From Treponema sp. (GTDB lineage Bacteria; Spirochaetota; Spirochaetia; Treponematales; Treponemataceae): a stretch of 64,000 bases of DNA. The notes under the pieces were generated by a model, which was not told where the DNA came from, ran no database searches, and was given only the letters and a program-made list of their open reading frames with translations. Location: the NCBI GenBank assembly GCA_016294035.1, contig JAEDCT010000005.1, positions 62,001 to 126,000 of the forward strand, read 5' to 3'. A program made the position numbers and the translations under genes. Shown piece by piece: positions 33,381-42,305 of this stretch (its first letter is position 1; each line of letters starts with the position of its first letter).

Positions 33381-34583
33381 TTATTTTGCTTTTTTTAGTA
33401 GAATCCTGCAAATTAGTTTGAAAATAACTGCCATCAATGTTGTGGATGCTATAACTAGAAATGCATATAAGCATCTTTCCATGGCTGTTGATTTTCCCTC
33501 TGGAAGCAGGAATTCCCATCCAAAGAGAGCAATGGCCTGCATCAGGTAAAGTTCCAGTGAATGTGATCCAAGAAATCGCGTGACGGCATTTTCGGTTTTG
33601 AATTTCATGGAAATCATGTAAATGAACAGGGCCGTACATGTGACTTCAACTGTCTGTATTGTCCATGTGATGAATTTGTCGTCTATGCCTGGCTTTCCGG
33701 AACCGAATTCCGTCCAGTAGCTTATGTTCAGGCTTCCGAGGAATTTTACCCAGATAAGGTGAGCTGCAACTGCCATTACAAGGAATGCGGCTGTCTTTAT
33801 CCAGTAGATTTTTTTCAGATACCGGATGATTGCCTTTTCGTTAAATCCCAACACAAGCCCAATGAGGAAAGTTATTGTTGAATTTACCCACCATTCACCC
33901 TGGAACCACCAGCATGCGGGTTTCCATGACCAGTGAACGGTGTCCCACTTGTTTGTGGTCCACCAGTATGAACCATCAATCCTGATCCACCAGAACATGT
34001 GTCCTCCAATCAGGAAAAGGGCAGCTTCAATCAGTATGACAGCAAGAATTATTGCGTAGGATTTTGTTCTTGTCTTTGTGTTTCTGAATGCAGCAAAAAA
34101 TGCAATGTACATTGTTGCCTGGACTATTACATACCAGGACTGTTCGTTTGCAAGGGTGATTCCCGTTAGTGAGAGAAGCCTTTTTGCAAGTGGAATGTCC
34201 CGGTGCATGAGAAAGTTCAGTCCAAAGTAGATTAGAGTCATGACATAGAATGGAACTGCTATTGAAAGAACTCGCTTCCTGAAGAAGGAGTCAAGATATC
34301 CGGGTTTTGATTCAAGGCTTCGTGCCAGTCCCAGCCCTGAGAGAAAGAAAAATACTCCAACAAACAGAAATCCTATGTCAACGAAGAAGGAAAGTTCTCC
34401 CGCATCACTGAAGGCTTCTTTCTGAGATATGTGATGAAGAATGACTCCGAGGGCCATGAGTCCGCGAAGTGATGTTGATGATTCCTTGTCCAGAACTTTT
34501 TCCTGGAAGGATCCTGCTGAATACCTGGCACCTATGATTGTCAATGCCACGAAGATTAAGTAAAAGATTATTGAACAGATCAT
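33381..34583 (-). CDS. Acyltransferase-3 family membrane protein (OafA-like)
   Basis: Integral membrane O-acyltransferase with about ten hydrophobic helices over 400 residues. Near the N-terminus it has SLRGLMALGVILHHIS (the family R-G and H motif, RxxAxxxVxxxH type), followed by FLSGLGLARS. Substrate is likely a surface polysaccharide or lipid; unknown. The ATG has no ribosome site; an extended -10 TGATAGAAT lies 6 nt upstream. Confidence 0.85.
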   Translation of the reverse strand: MICSIIFYLIFVALTIIGARYSAGSFQEKVLDKESSTSLRGLMALGVILHHISQKEAFSDAGELSFFVDIGFLFVGVFFFLSGLGLARSLESKPGYLDSFFRKRVLSIAVPFYVMTLIYFGLNFLMHRDIPLAKRLLSLTGITLANEQSWYVIVQATMYIAFFAAFRNTKTRTKSYAIILAVILIEAALFLIGGHMFWWIRIDGSYWWTTNKWDTVHWSWKPACWWFQGEWWVNSTITFLIGLVLGFNEKAIIRYLKKIYWIKTAAFLVMAVAAHLIWVKFLGSLNISYWTEFGSGKPGIDDKFITWTIQTVEVTCTALFIYMISMKFKTENAVTRFLGSHSLELYLMQAIALFGWEFLLPEGKSTAMERCLYAFLVIASTTLMAVIFKLICRILLKKAK

Positions 34584-34589
34584 TGGTCT

Positions 34590-34598
34590 ATTCTATCA
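34590..34598 (-). promoter_or_regulatory. Extended -10 promoter of the acyltransferase gene
   Basis: Minus strand TGATAGAAT (34598-34590), with TAGAAT ending 6 nt before ATG 34583. The -35 is poor, but a TG-extended -10 can compensate. Confidence 0.5.
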
Positions 34599-34667
34599 CA
34601 ATCTTTTTGTTGTGGCATCATAAAGTTTTATTTCCATTTTGAATTGTGATGGTATAGAATGAATTAC

Positions 34668-34953
34668 ATGAAACACAACATTATCGTAAAATTCAGTAAG
34701 GGTGCGCCTTCCGTTGAAAGCATGCTCCCAAGAATCAATGAAATATTTTCCGGAGTACTGGAAGTTGACGGAGTTGAATCTTTTTGCGTTTTCAAAAAAC
34801 TGCATAAATCGTGACAACCGCTATGACATTATGATTCAGATTGATATGAGCAGGGAATCTCTTGAAAACTATGATCATTGCCAGGCTCACATAATCTGGA
34901 AAGAAGAATTTTCGGCATTCATTGAAAAGAAGGCTATCTTTGATTTTGAATAA
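34668..34953 (+). pseudogene. Dabb (stress-responsive A/B barrel) protein gene with a frameshift
   Basis: From ATG 34668 (or 34659) the frame gives MKHNIIVKFSKGAPSVESML and ends at a TGA at 34812-34814. The next frame then continues with CINRDNRYDIMIQIDM and AHIIWKEEFSAFIEKKAIFDFE to 34953, which is the second half of a Dabb domain. The break falls at the six-A run 34794-34799: removing one A restores a single 95-residue protein. It may be a true mutation, a homopolymer sequencing error, or expressed by transcriptional slippage. It lies 13 bp before the SseB-macro gene. Confidence 0.8.
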
Positions 34954-34966
34954 GGACGGAGTTTGT

Positions 34967-35860
34967 ATGGGTGATGATTTTTTGATGAGTCTTGATGATG
35001 CAATTTTTAACTGGCATCTTGCAAAGAATTTCGGGCCAATGGAAAGCGTTTTTAATGCACTGAAAAATGCTGTCGGAAACAATGTAGAAGTACTTGTTCC
35101 TGTCAACGATCAGAATGAAACGGCGGGAATAGCTCTCGTGTCAAATGGAGAGGACTATTTAATTCCTTTGTTTACCAGTGAGGAAGAGATGTCACTGCAC
35201 ATGCCTGGTGCGGTTGCAAGGATATGCCTTTCAAAAGTGTTTGAAGGATTTCTTTCAGATAAAAAAATACATGCCGTGGCCATTAATCCCTTCGGAAATA
35301 GATTTGTTGTGACCAGAAACATTCTTTCTGCCCTGAATTCATATGAGCCCCGATCCAGAATAAATATCATTACAGGTGGAGTTCTGGCTCCAAGATGCAA
35401 GGTGATTGTCAATGCTGCAAACGAAAGGCTATTGGGCGGCGGCGGAGTTGATGGAGCCATTCATAAGGCTGCTGGACCGGATTTGCTGGAGGAGTGCAGG
35501 AAACTGAATGGTTGCAAAACTGGAGATGCAAAGATTACCGGTGCATACAACATAAAGCATGCAAAAAAAATCATTCATACGGTGGGACCGGTTTATGGTA
35601 TGTTTGACAATCCTGCTGAACTGTTGTCATCATGCTACAGAAAAAGTCTTGATCTTGCCTTTGAAAATGGTCTTGATTCAATTGCCTTCCCGTGCATTTC
35701 AACCGGTGTTTACAGGTATCCGCTGGATGAAGCTGCTGAAGTTTGCCTGAAAACGGTATCTCAATGGCTTGACTGCCACAAGGAATTTGTCATGAACGTG
35801 TACATCTGCTGCTTCAATGAAAGCGAGTACGAATCATACGCACGGCTTCTGGGAAAATAA
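34967..35860 (+). CDS. SseB-like domain fused to a macro domain
   Basis: Two domains in 297 residues. Residues 1-120 resemble SseB N-terminal domains (NVEVLVPVND, DYLIPLFTSEEEM, AVAINPFGNRFVV). Residues 125-297 are a macro domain with ITGGVLAPRCKVIVNAANERLLGGGGVDGAIHKAAG and FPCISTGVYRYP, the ADP-ribose-binding loops, including the catalytic Asn-Ala-Ala-Asn and GGGGVDGAIH stretch of O-acetyl-ADP-ribose deacetylase/ADP-ribosylhydrolase types. ATG 34967 has AAGGACGG upstream; the in-frame start at 34922 would overlap the Dabb gene. Probably removes ADP-ribose or O-acetyl groups; the role of the SseB part is unknown. Confidence 0.88.
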   Translation: MGDDFLMSLDDAIFNWHLAKNFGPMESVFNALKNAVGNNVEVLVPVNDQNETAGIALVSNGEDYLIPLFTSEEEMSLHMPGAVARICLSKVFEGFLSDKKIHAVAINPFGNRFVVTRNILSALNSYEPRSRINIITGGVLAPRCKVIVNAANERLLGGGGVDGAIHKAAGPDLLEECRKLNGCKTGDAKITGAYNIKHAKKIIHTVGPVYGMFDNPAELLSSCYRKSLDLAFENGLDSIAFPCISTGVYRYPLDEAAEVCLKTVSQWLDCHKEFVMNVYICCFNESEYESYARLLGK

Positions 35861-35870
35861 GGATTTAAAC

Positions 35871-35899
35871 AAAAAAAGCATCGGTTTTACCCGATGCTT
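35871..35899 (-). terminator. Terminator after tRNA-Lys
   Basis: Minus strand GAAGCATCGGGTAAAACCGATGC then seven T. It ends the tRNA transcript. Confidence 0.9.
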
Positions 35900-35901
35900 C
35901 A

Positions 35902-35974
35902 TGAGCTATTGCAGACTCGAACTGCAGACAGCCGCCTTAAAAGGGCGGTGCTCTACCACCTGAGCTAATAGCCC
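35902..35974 (-). tRNA. tRNA-Lys (anticodon TTT)
   Basis: Minus strand, 73 nt. The acceptor GGGCTAT pairs with ATAGCTC, discriminator A. D arm has AGCTCAGGTGGTAGAGC; the anticodon stem CCGCC/GGCGG holds loop CTTTTAA (anticodon TTT); the T arm has GTTCGAGTC. CCA is not encoded. It reads codons AAA and AAG. Confidence 0.96.
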
Positions 35975-35997
35975 ATCATTCAAAAGAATGTACGTTG

Positions 35998-36026
35998 ATA
36001 ATATACTTCATATCTTATTTAGTCAA
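35998..36026 (-). promoter_or_regulatory. Promoter of tRNA-Lys
   Basis: Minus strand TTGACT (36026-36021), 17-bp spacer, TATTAT (36003-35998), about 23 nt before the mature tRNA 5' end. Confidence 0.75.
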
Positions 36027-36045
36027 GTGGTAAGGCCTGTTTGAA

Positions 36046-37989
36046 TCAAATTTTCTGAAATTCTACTGAAAGCTCACTCAGGTCAATTTTGAGAACCTTG
36101 ACGCTTATTTTTTCATTTAGACTGATTCCCGTGATGCCAATGTATGTTTCCAGCGCAAGTGAAGGAATGGAGAACTGTGGCAGCTTTTGTGTGTTGTCAA
36201 CGCAAATTGCTTCTCCCGTCCAATCCGGATTCTGCAAAAGGTATACGAGGGTCCAGTGCATGTTTGTGTTTCTCTCGGCTTTCTTTGCAGCCATTGCTCC
36301 TGCATCTCCCTCGCTGATTTTCATTAGCATTGTGTCCTTGTCCATGAGCTTTTTTCCGTCAATGAAAGCACGCAGCTGCTGATGGGCAATGAGATCTGAA
36401 TAACGGCGCAGGGGACTTGTGACCTGGCTGTAGAGTGCAAGACCAAGTCCTGAATGCATCCCGGGAGTTACGCCTACGTTTCGTTTTCTCATGCATCTTC
36501 TCAGCCTGAACTGGCCTGCAAGTCCTTCTGGTATATCCTCTGGAATGGTTGGTGCTTCCTGGCTTACAAAAGGAAAGGGTATGTTGTTCCTGAAAGCAAA
36601 TTTTGCCGCACCTTCACCTGCAAGGAGCATCATTTCCCGGATCATTTCTGAGCTTTCGGTGTGGGGATGGTTAGTGATCACAACTTTTTTTTCTTCGCCT
36701 TCAAGTCTGATCTGTATTTCAGGCATGGTAATCTGGACTGCTCCGGATTTGCTTCTTCGTTCTATGTTTTTTCTGGCTATGTCAAACAAAGGTTTTAGTT
36801 CATCTGAGTCCTTTATTTTATCTGCTTCCTGGTATGTGAGACGCTTTACGTTGACTATTGTCTTCATTACCTGGCATTCCTCGATTCCTCCCTCTGAATT
36901 CAGCAGAATCCTGAAGCTTAGTGCACGGCTTTTTTCTTTCAACCCAAGGGCGTAGTCTTCTAGGCAGTCCTCGCAAAGCATTCTGGCTGCACCTTCAGGA
37001 ATGTAAAGTGTTGCTCCTCTCTGGCATGCCGCCTTGTCAATTGATGAGTCTGGTATTACAGTTGATGCCGGATCTGCAATGTGAACCCAAAGATACTTTC
37101 CGTCGTAGGCAACTGCATCATCCGGGTCTGTGGAACCTTCGTTGTCGATGGCGTAGGAAAATCCTGGAATCTCGGTCCTGTCTTCCTCAGGAGGTGATGA
37201 AAGTCCTTCAGTTGCGGATTTTGTGGAAAGTCCCCAGCGCAGAGGGTAGGGGTTTCTTGTTATGTCCCAGAGACCGGTTTCAAGAAGAAGTTTGTGGGCC
37301 TTTTCAGGGGATTCCTTAAGGTTTGCGTCGTGCATGGTTCTTGATTTGTCTGTTTTTCCCTGGGCAAGAGCCTCCACATCACCCATAAAAATTGAGTCTT
37401 CAGGCAAAAGCTTTCTTTTTTTGAGCCTTTCAATGAATTCAGCCCTGATCTGAGCTTCCATTCCCTTTTCCTTTGCCTTTTTTACCATTGTGTCCATTTC
37501 TTCTTTTGTTCTGAGGGTGAATAGAATCTTGCCTTCCATCTGTGCCTTCAGATTCTGCATGAAGAAGAGGGTGTTTTTTATGCTGCAATAAAGTCCCCAT
37601 GTTTCATCAGCCTTCGGTGTGCCGTAGAAAAGGGATGTCAGTTCCTCAAATCCGTATTCAGCAGATCTTGATTCGTCATCGGAATCCAAAAGTTCATAGC
37701 ATTCTGCAATCTTCAGGAAAATCTGGTTCTTCTGGTCCAGTTTGTACATATCATCTTCTTTTGGGCATTCTTTTTCGCTGAATTCCAGTGCTTTTTCAAG
37801 GGATGTGACGGGTCCCTCGTGCAGAAGTATTATGTCCTTTGTCCGGACATTTTGTGTTGAATACACGGCTGGTTTTGTCTGGGTTGCAGGTGTTGACCTG
37901 TACTTAACTGTGAATTTTCCGTTCCCTGCATCTTCTGTTACAAGGGCTGCATTGTTTTTGTAGATTACCAGTGAGTTTACTTTGATCAT
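36046..37989 (-). CDS. RNB-domain exoribonuclease (RNase II/R family)
   Basis: Processive 3'-5' RNA decay. The RNB signature is present: SYAIDNEGSTDPDDAVAYDGKYLWVHIADPAS with the metal-binding aspartates, and later RKRNVGVTPGMHSGLGLALYSQVTSPLRRYSDLIAHQQL. At 647 residues it has a short KOW-like N-terminus rather than the usual cold-shock domains, and a reduced C-terminal S1-like region. A TAGAAT 6 nt before the ATG may be a -10; no Shine-Dalgarno sequence is seen. Confidence 0.88.
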   Translation of the reverse strand: MIKVNSLVIYKNNAALVTEDAGNGKFTVKYRSTPATQTKPAVYSTQNVRTKDIILLHEGPVTSLEKALEFSEKECPKEDDMYKLDQKNQIFLKIAECYELLDSDDESRSAEYGFEELTSLFYGTPKADETWGLYCSIKNTLFFMQNLKAQMEGKILFTLRTKEEMDTMVKKAKEKGMEAQIRAEFIERLKKRKLLPEDSIFMGDVEALAQGKTDKSRTMHDANLKESPEKAHKLLLETGLWDITRNPYPLRWGLSTKSATEGLSSPPEEDRTEIPGFSYAIDNEGSTDPDDAVAYDGKYLWVHIADPASTVIPDSSIDKAACQRGATLYIPEGAARMLCEDCLEDYALGLKEKSRALSFRILLNSEGGIEECQVMKTIVNVKRLTYQEADKIKDSDELKPLFDIARKNIERRSKSGAVQITMPEIQIRLEGEEKKVVITNHPHTESSEMIREMMLLAGEGAAKFAFRNNIPFPFVSQEAPTIPEDIPEGLAGQFRLRRCMRKRNVGVTPGMHSGLGLALYSQVTSPLRRYSDLIAHQQLRAFIDGKKLMDKDTMLMKISEGDAGAMAAKKAERNTNMHWTLVYLLQNPDWTGEAICVDNTQKLPQFSIPSLALETYIGITGISLNEKISVKVLKIDLSELSVEFQKI

Positions 37990-38015
37990 GCATCCATTCT
38001 ACAGGAAAAACTTGC

Positions 38016-38053
38016 AAAAAAAAAGGCGTTCCCGAACAAACGAGAGCGCCTTT
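38016..38053 (-). terminator. Terminator after the sugar-ABC ATPase gene
   Basis: Minus strand AGGCGCTCTCG and CGGGAACGCCT arms with a bulge, then nine T. It lies 38 nt past the stop of the ATPase gene. Confidence 0.85.
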
Positions 38054-38091
38054 CATTCAGAAAGAACTGATTAAAACTGAATTGTCTTCAA

Positions 38092-39306
38092 TTACTTTGA
38101 AGCAACCTGGTTTTCTGATCCAATTCTTACCTTGTATCCAACTTCGCCTGTGATAGCGTTTGTGAGCCAAGGTCTCTTGATTTCATCCTTTTCACAGATG
38201 TTGTCTTCCTTTGTGAGATCTTCTGGGTTCTTAACGAAGAACTTGCAGCGTTCCATAGCTGGGTGGAAGTTTACAGTTTCTCCAATCTTGAAGTCTCCCT
38301 TAGAAGATGCAAGTACACGAGCAATAACGTTCTGTGTTCTTGTTGCAAGGAACAAGTGTGTTTCAGCACCGAGAGGTTCTCTGTTTGAAACCTTCATCTG
38401 CATGTTGTTCTCAGCTGCTGGAGCATCTGTGTATACGAGGTCTTCTGGGCGTACACCGAAGTATACTTCCTTTCCTACGTATTCCTTGAGCTTAGCCTGC
38501 TGTTCTGCAGTTGGAGTAAGTGTGAATGTTCCTTCATCAACTACTACCTTGTCTCCTTCGCTCTTAACAGTTACTGTCATGAAGTTCATTGGTGGTGTAC
38601 CGATGAATCCAGCAACGAACTTGTTAACTGGGTGGTTGTACAAGTACAATGGTTCACCAATCTGCTGAACGTGTCCGTCCTTCATAACAACAATCTTTGT
38701 ACCCATTGTCATAGCTTCGATCTGGTCGTGTGTAACGTAGATCATTGTAGCCTGGAGTCTCTGGTGCAAAGCTGCGATTTCTCCACGCATTGTAACACGG
38801 AGCTTAGCATCAAGGTTAGACAGTGGTTCGTCGAACAAGAATACCTTAGGGTTACGAACGATTGCACGACCTACTGCAACACGCTGTCTCTGTCCACCGG
38901 AAAGAGCCTTTGGCTTGCGGTCGAGGTACTGTGTGAGTCCGAGGCTTACAGCTGCATCATTAACGCGCTGAGCAATAGCAGCCTTATCCATCTTGCGGAT
39001 CTTAAGACCGAATGCCATGTTGTCAAATACAGTCATGTGTGGGTAAAGAGCATAGTTCTGGAAAACCATTGCGATGTTTCTGTCCTTTGGTGGAACATCG
39101 TTCATTTTTTCACCGTCGATGAGAAGTTCACCTTCAGAGATTTCTTCCAAACCTGCTACCATGCGGAGAGTTGTTGACTTTCCACATCCTGATGGACCTA
39201 CGAATACACAGAAGTCGCGGTCTTCGATTACGATGTTGGCATTTTCTACGGCCTGTACGTTACCGTCATAAATCTTGCCAATTCCCTTCAATTCTACTTT
39301 TGCCAT
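38092..39306 (-). CDS. Sugar ABC transporter ATPase (UgpC/MsmX/MalK type), orphan
   Basis: Energises carbohydrate import. Walker A GPSGCGKSTT, Q-loop NYALYPHM, signature LSGGQRQRVAVGRAIV, Walker B VFLFDEPLSNLDAKLR and switch H in YVTHDQIEAMTMG are intact; the C-terminal half is a TOBE/OB regulatory domain (404 residues in all). No permease or binding protein is nearby, so it may serve several sugar transporters, as MsmX does in Bacillus (inference). ATG 39306 with AGGGAGG is chosen over upstream in-frame starts. Confidence 0.93.
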   Translation of the reverse strand: MAKVELKGIGKIYDGNVQAVENANIVIEDRDFCVFVGPSGCGKSTTLRMVAGLEEISEGELLIDGEKMNDVPPKDRNIAMVFQNYALYPHMTVFDNMAFGLKIRKMDKAAIAQRVNDAAVSLGLTQYLDRKPKALSGGQRQRVAVGRAIVRNPKVFLFDEPLSNLDAKLRVTMRGEIAALHQRLQATMIYVTHDQIEAMTMGTKIVVMKDGHVQQIGEPLYLYNHPVNKFVAGFIGTPPMNFMTVTVKSEGDKVVVDEGTFTLTPTAEQQAKLKEYVGKEVYFGVRPEDLVYTDAPAAENNMQMKVSNREPLGAETHLFLATRTQNVIARVLASSKGDFKIGETVNFHPAMERCKFFVKNPEDLTKEDNICEKDEIKRPWLTNAITGEVGYKVRIGSENQVASK

Positions 39307-39340
39307 TTTGGCCTCCCTAGGGGTTATTATTATGCCATTC

Positions 39341-39369
39341 ATTATATGGGTGAATTTTTGGGAAGTCAA
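39341..39369 (-). promoter_or_regulatory. Promoter of the sugar-ABC ATPase gene
   Basis: Minus strand TTGACT (39369-39364), 17-bp spacer, TATAAT (39346-39341): nearly consensus. Leader about 28 nt with a strong ribosome site, suggesting high expression. Confidence 0.85.
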
Positions 39370-39498
39370 ATTTATTTGGATGAATTTTGCCGGAATATGA
39401 GCAAATGTTGCTCACCTTGTGAAAATTTTTCCAGAAATCCTGTACAAATGTCATAGTAATCTGAGAATCATCTTGAAACTTAGATTTGACTGTTTCCC

Positions 39499-39527
39499 TT
39501 GAACAAATGCATAAGCCATTGTAAAAT
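39499..39527 (+). promoter_or_regulatory. Promoter of the phoH operon
   Basis: TTGAAC (39499-39504), 17-bp spacer, TAAAAT (39522-39527), about 32 nt of leader before ATG 39566. Confidence 0.65.
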
Positions 39528-39565
39528 CTTCCATATTAGACAATCAAATAGTTGCCTGATTAGTT

Positions 39566-40522
39566 ATGACTGAATCCTATACCATAATTGTCCCGGACCC
39601 AGAAATTCTGTCCAGAGTGTGCGGGGCAAACGACAGCAATCTGAAACTCATTGAATCCTTCATGGGGGTAAGTGTCTTTGCCCGCGGAAATGAAATATCC
39701 ATTGGCACTCATGATTCCGCTTTGCAGCAGCAGTTCAATTTTATTGTGAATCGAATTCTTGATGAGTTTTCCCTGGGGGAATCAAGTGTCACTGATACAG
39801 AGCTCATTCAGTCAGTCTTGAATAACGGTGAGTTTTCAGATCGTGCTTTCTTTTCCAAGTATTCCATCCAGGTGCCGGGTGGTACAAAAAAAGTATATCC
39901 AAGAACACGAGGGCAGGCTGAGCTTGTAAAGTGCATGAGAGCAACAGATATGGTTTTTGCATCAGGCCCTGCCGGATCGGGAAAGACATTCCTTGCAATT
40001 GCCGAGTCTCTCAGACTTTTGTTGTCCCATAAGGTAAGTTCCATTATCTTGACTCGTCCAGTGGTTGAGGCAGGGGAAAGCCTGGGGTTCCTGCCGGGTG
40101 ATTTGCAGGACAAAATCAATCCTTACATAAGACCTCTTTATGATGCCATGAATTCGCTTTTGCCACGGGATACTGTTAAAAGACTGTCAGAAAATGGTAT
40201 AATAGAAGTGGCTCCCCTTGCATATATGAGGGGAAGGACTCTAAGCGATGCCGCAGTTGTTCTCGATGAGGCTCAGAATACTACGGTTGAGCAGATGAAA
40301 ATGTTTTTGACCCGTATGGGAGAAAATACAAAGATGTTCATTACGGGTGACAGGACACAGACTGATCTTCCAAGAAAAATTCCTTCTGGTTTTGTCAATG
40401 CTCTCAATATTCTGGGAAATGTTGAGGGGATATCTGTTGTGGAACTAACTGCAGAAGATATTGTCAGGAATGAACTGGTAAAGAAAATAATTAGGGCTTA
40501 TGAAAATGAAGAAAGAGACTGA
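39566..40522 (+). CDS. phoH: PhoH-family ATPase/RNA-linked protein
   Basis: P-loop ATPase of the PhoH/YbeZ family linked to ribosome and RNA metabolism through YbeY. Walker A ASGPAGSGKTFLAI, Walker B AAVVLDEAQNTT, and MFLTRMGENTKMFITGDRTQTDLP are typical. The N-terminal region is the KH-like part of the family. Followed by pgpH, ybeY and corC with overlaps, the standard phoH cluster. Confidence 0.95.
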   Translation: MTESYTIIVPDPEILSRVCGANDSNLKLIESFMGVSVFARGNEISIGTHDSALQQQFNFIVNRILDEFSLGESSVTDTELIQSVLNNGEFSDRAFFSKYSIQVPGGTKKVYPRTRGQAELVKCMRATDMVFASGPAGSGKTFLAIAESLRLLLSHKVSSIILTRPVVEAGESLGFLPGDLQDKINPYIRPLYDAMNSLLPRDTVKRLSENGIIEVAPLAYMRGRTLSDAAVVLDEAQNTTVEQMKMFLTRMGENTKMFITGDRTQTDLPRKIPSGFVNALNILGNVEGISVVELTAEDIVRNELVKKIIRAYENEERD

Positions 40523-42305
40523 TAATGGTGTTTTTTCAATAATCTTTGGTGCTGTTGGAAAATATATCCGTGAAAACTATTCCGTGCTTATTCTCATGTC
40601 TTTGACATTCCTTGCTGCCGTTGCAATCTCCTTTGTTCAGATTACGACTACTGCAACAGTTGCGTCTTTTGACATTAATGAATATGAGGTTGGCCAGATT
40701 GCCGACAAGACAATTTCTGCAACCAAATCAATTCCTGCTGATTTTGAGAATCCGATTTCAGTTGAGAAGGATGAAAAGGTAATCAGAAAGGGGTTCCCGA
40801 TTACAGAGGAAGGCTATGCAAAGCTGAGAAAAATGAGCGAGTCTCCTATCTATGTTGATTACAGGGCCTTTGCAAATGCCGTTATATTCCATATCCTCAT
40901 GGTTTCCCTGTTCTTCATTCTTTCAAGCAGAATTTATTTCCAGAATCAAAAACTTGAGTTCAAGGAAGTTTTGACTGAGTGTGTTTTCTATATCCTGATT
41001 TTTGCTACAACAATATTCGGCACTAAGACTGTCTATTTTTCATCATCATTTTCTCTTTGTTCCATAATTCCGTCTGTTTTTTGCGTGTATCTTGTTGCCA
41101 TTTTGTTCGGGCAGATAAATGCAGTTTTCTTTTCCATAATGATTTCCCTGTGTGTTTTCAATGCAAGTGCATACAGGGTTGTTCCCTTTTTCTTTACTCT
41201 TGCTTCGGCTTTGTCTGCTGCGCGAATTGTCAGAAAAATTGAGCGAAGGACTGACATTGTGTTTGCATCGCTTTTGCAGGCCCTTCTAAATGTTGTGTTC
41301 CTCATTATTTTCAAGATTGTGTTCAATTCTCCTTTGAGCGAGGATTTCTGGGCTATTTTTGGAGTTGCACTTACAGGATTTTTCTCAGGAATTCTTTGTC
41401 TTGGTATGCTCACTCCCCTTGAACTCATGCTTAACACGGCATCTCCTTTCAGGCTCATGGATCTGGCAGACCAGAATTCTCCTGTCATGCAGAAAATGCT
41501 TCTTACTGCAGGTGGAACTCACAGTCATTCCCTGATGGTTGCTCAGCTTGCCGAAAGTGCCTGTAATGCGGTTGGTGCCAATGCACTTCTTGCCCGTGTA
41601 GGAGCATTCTTCCATGATATTGGAAAAATGGATAATCCTGAGTATTTTGTTGAAAATCAGGCTTCGGGTGAAAATCTTCATAACAGCATAAATCCGTCTC
41701 TTTCTGTTAGCGTTATCAGGTCTCATGTAAAACGCGGTGTTGAAAAGGCTCATTCACTCAGGCTTCCTTCCCGTGTAATCGACATAATCAATGAGCATCA
41801 TGGAAATCAGGTTATTGCATATTTCTATAATGAAGCAAAGAAGATTGACCCTTATGCTTCACCAGAGGACTATTCATACAATGGAAATCCTCCAAGTTCA
41901 AAGGAAAGCGCAATTGTAATGCTTGCTGATACAGTTGAAGCTGCCTGCCGTTCACTGGACAAGCCTTCTGTTCCACGTCTTGATAAATTTATCTCAGACC
42001 TTTTTGAGGGAAAGATTGCTTCACACCAGCTTGATGGATGTAACCTCACTTTCAATGATTTGACAAAGATTCATGATTCTTTCGTCAACATACTTGCAAG
42101 TCATTATCACTCAAGAACAAAGTATCCTGACCAGAAGGATCCTGATGGCCTTGAACCTCAGGAGCAGAAATCTCAGGATGATGATGCAGATAAAGAGAAG
42201 TTTTCCGAGGCAACTGAAAAGGAATCCAGGGAAAAGGACTCTAAGGAAACTAAGGAAACTAAGTCGGCAAAAAAAACATCATCAAAGGAAAAGGTCAATG
42301 GCTAA
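40500..42305 (+). CDS. pgpH: PgpH-type membrane HD-domain phosphodiesterase
   Basis: 7TM-HD protein that in other bacteria hydrolyses cyclic di-AMP. It has one N-terminal helix, a short extracellular region (about 45-115, smaller than in the usual 7TMR-HDED domain), several helices to about residue 320, then an HD domain with THSHSLMVAQLAESA, FFHDIGKMDNPEYF and NEHHG, all metal ligands present. A Lys/Glu-rich tail closes the protein. It overlaps phoH by 23 bp and ybeY by 8 bp. The c-di-AMP role is from family knowledge. Confidence 0.9.
   Translation: MKMKKETDNGVFSIIFGAVGKYIRENYSVLILMSLTFLAAVAISFVQITTTATVASFDINEYEVGQIADKTISATKSIPADFENPISVEKDEKVIRKGFPITEEGYAKLRKMSESPIYVDYRAFANAVIFHILMVSLFFILSSRIYFQNQKLEFKEVLTECVFYILIFATTIFGTKTVYFSSSFSLCSIIPSVFCVYLVAILFGQINAVFFSIMISLCVFNASAYRVVPFFFTLASALSAARIVRKIERRTDIVFASLLQALLNVVFLIIFKIVFNSPLSEDFWAIFGVALTGFFSGILCLGMLTPLELMLNTASPFRLMDLADQNSPVMQKMLLTAGGTHSHSLMVAQLAESACNAVGANALLARVGAFFHDIGKMDNPEYFVENQASGENLHNSINPSLSVSVIRSHVKRGVEKAHSLRLPSRVIDIINEHHGNQVIAYFYNEAKKIDPYASPEDYSYNGNPPSSKESAIVMLADTVEAACRSLDKPSVPRLDKFISDLFEGKIASHQLDGCNLTFNDLTKIHDSFVNILASHYHSRTKYPDQKDPDGLEPQEQKSQDDDADKEKFSEATEKESREKDSKETKETKSAKKTSSKEKVNG

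Noticed and set aside
34794..34800. Programmed -1 frameshift at AAAAAAC in the Dabb gene
   Set aside because: The heptamer looks like a slippery site, but the zero frame is not in the needed register and the downstream frame requires +1 (or -2), so a standard -1 shift does not restore it.
38632..39177. 181-residue antisense frame over the ABC ATPase
   Set aside because: Complement of a fully conserved ATPase domain; composition rich in Cys, His and Ser.
42073..42297. N-terminal extension of YbeY
   Set aside because: The extension lies in another frame of the pgpH HD region and is very Arg/Lys-rich; ATG 42298 gives the normal length.
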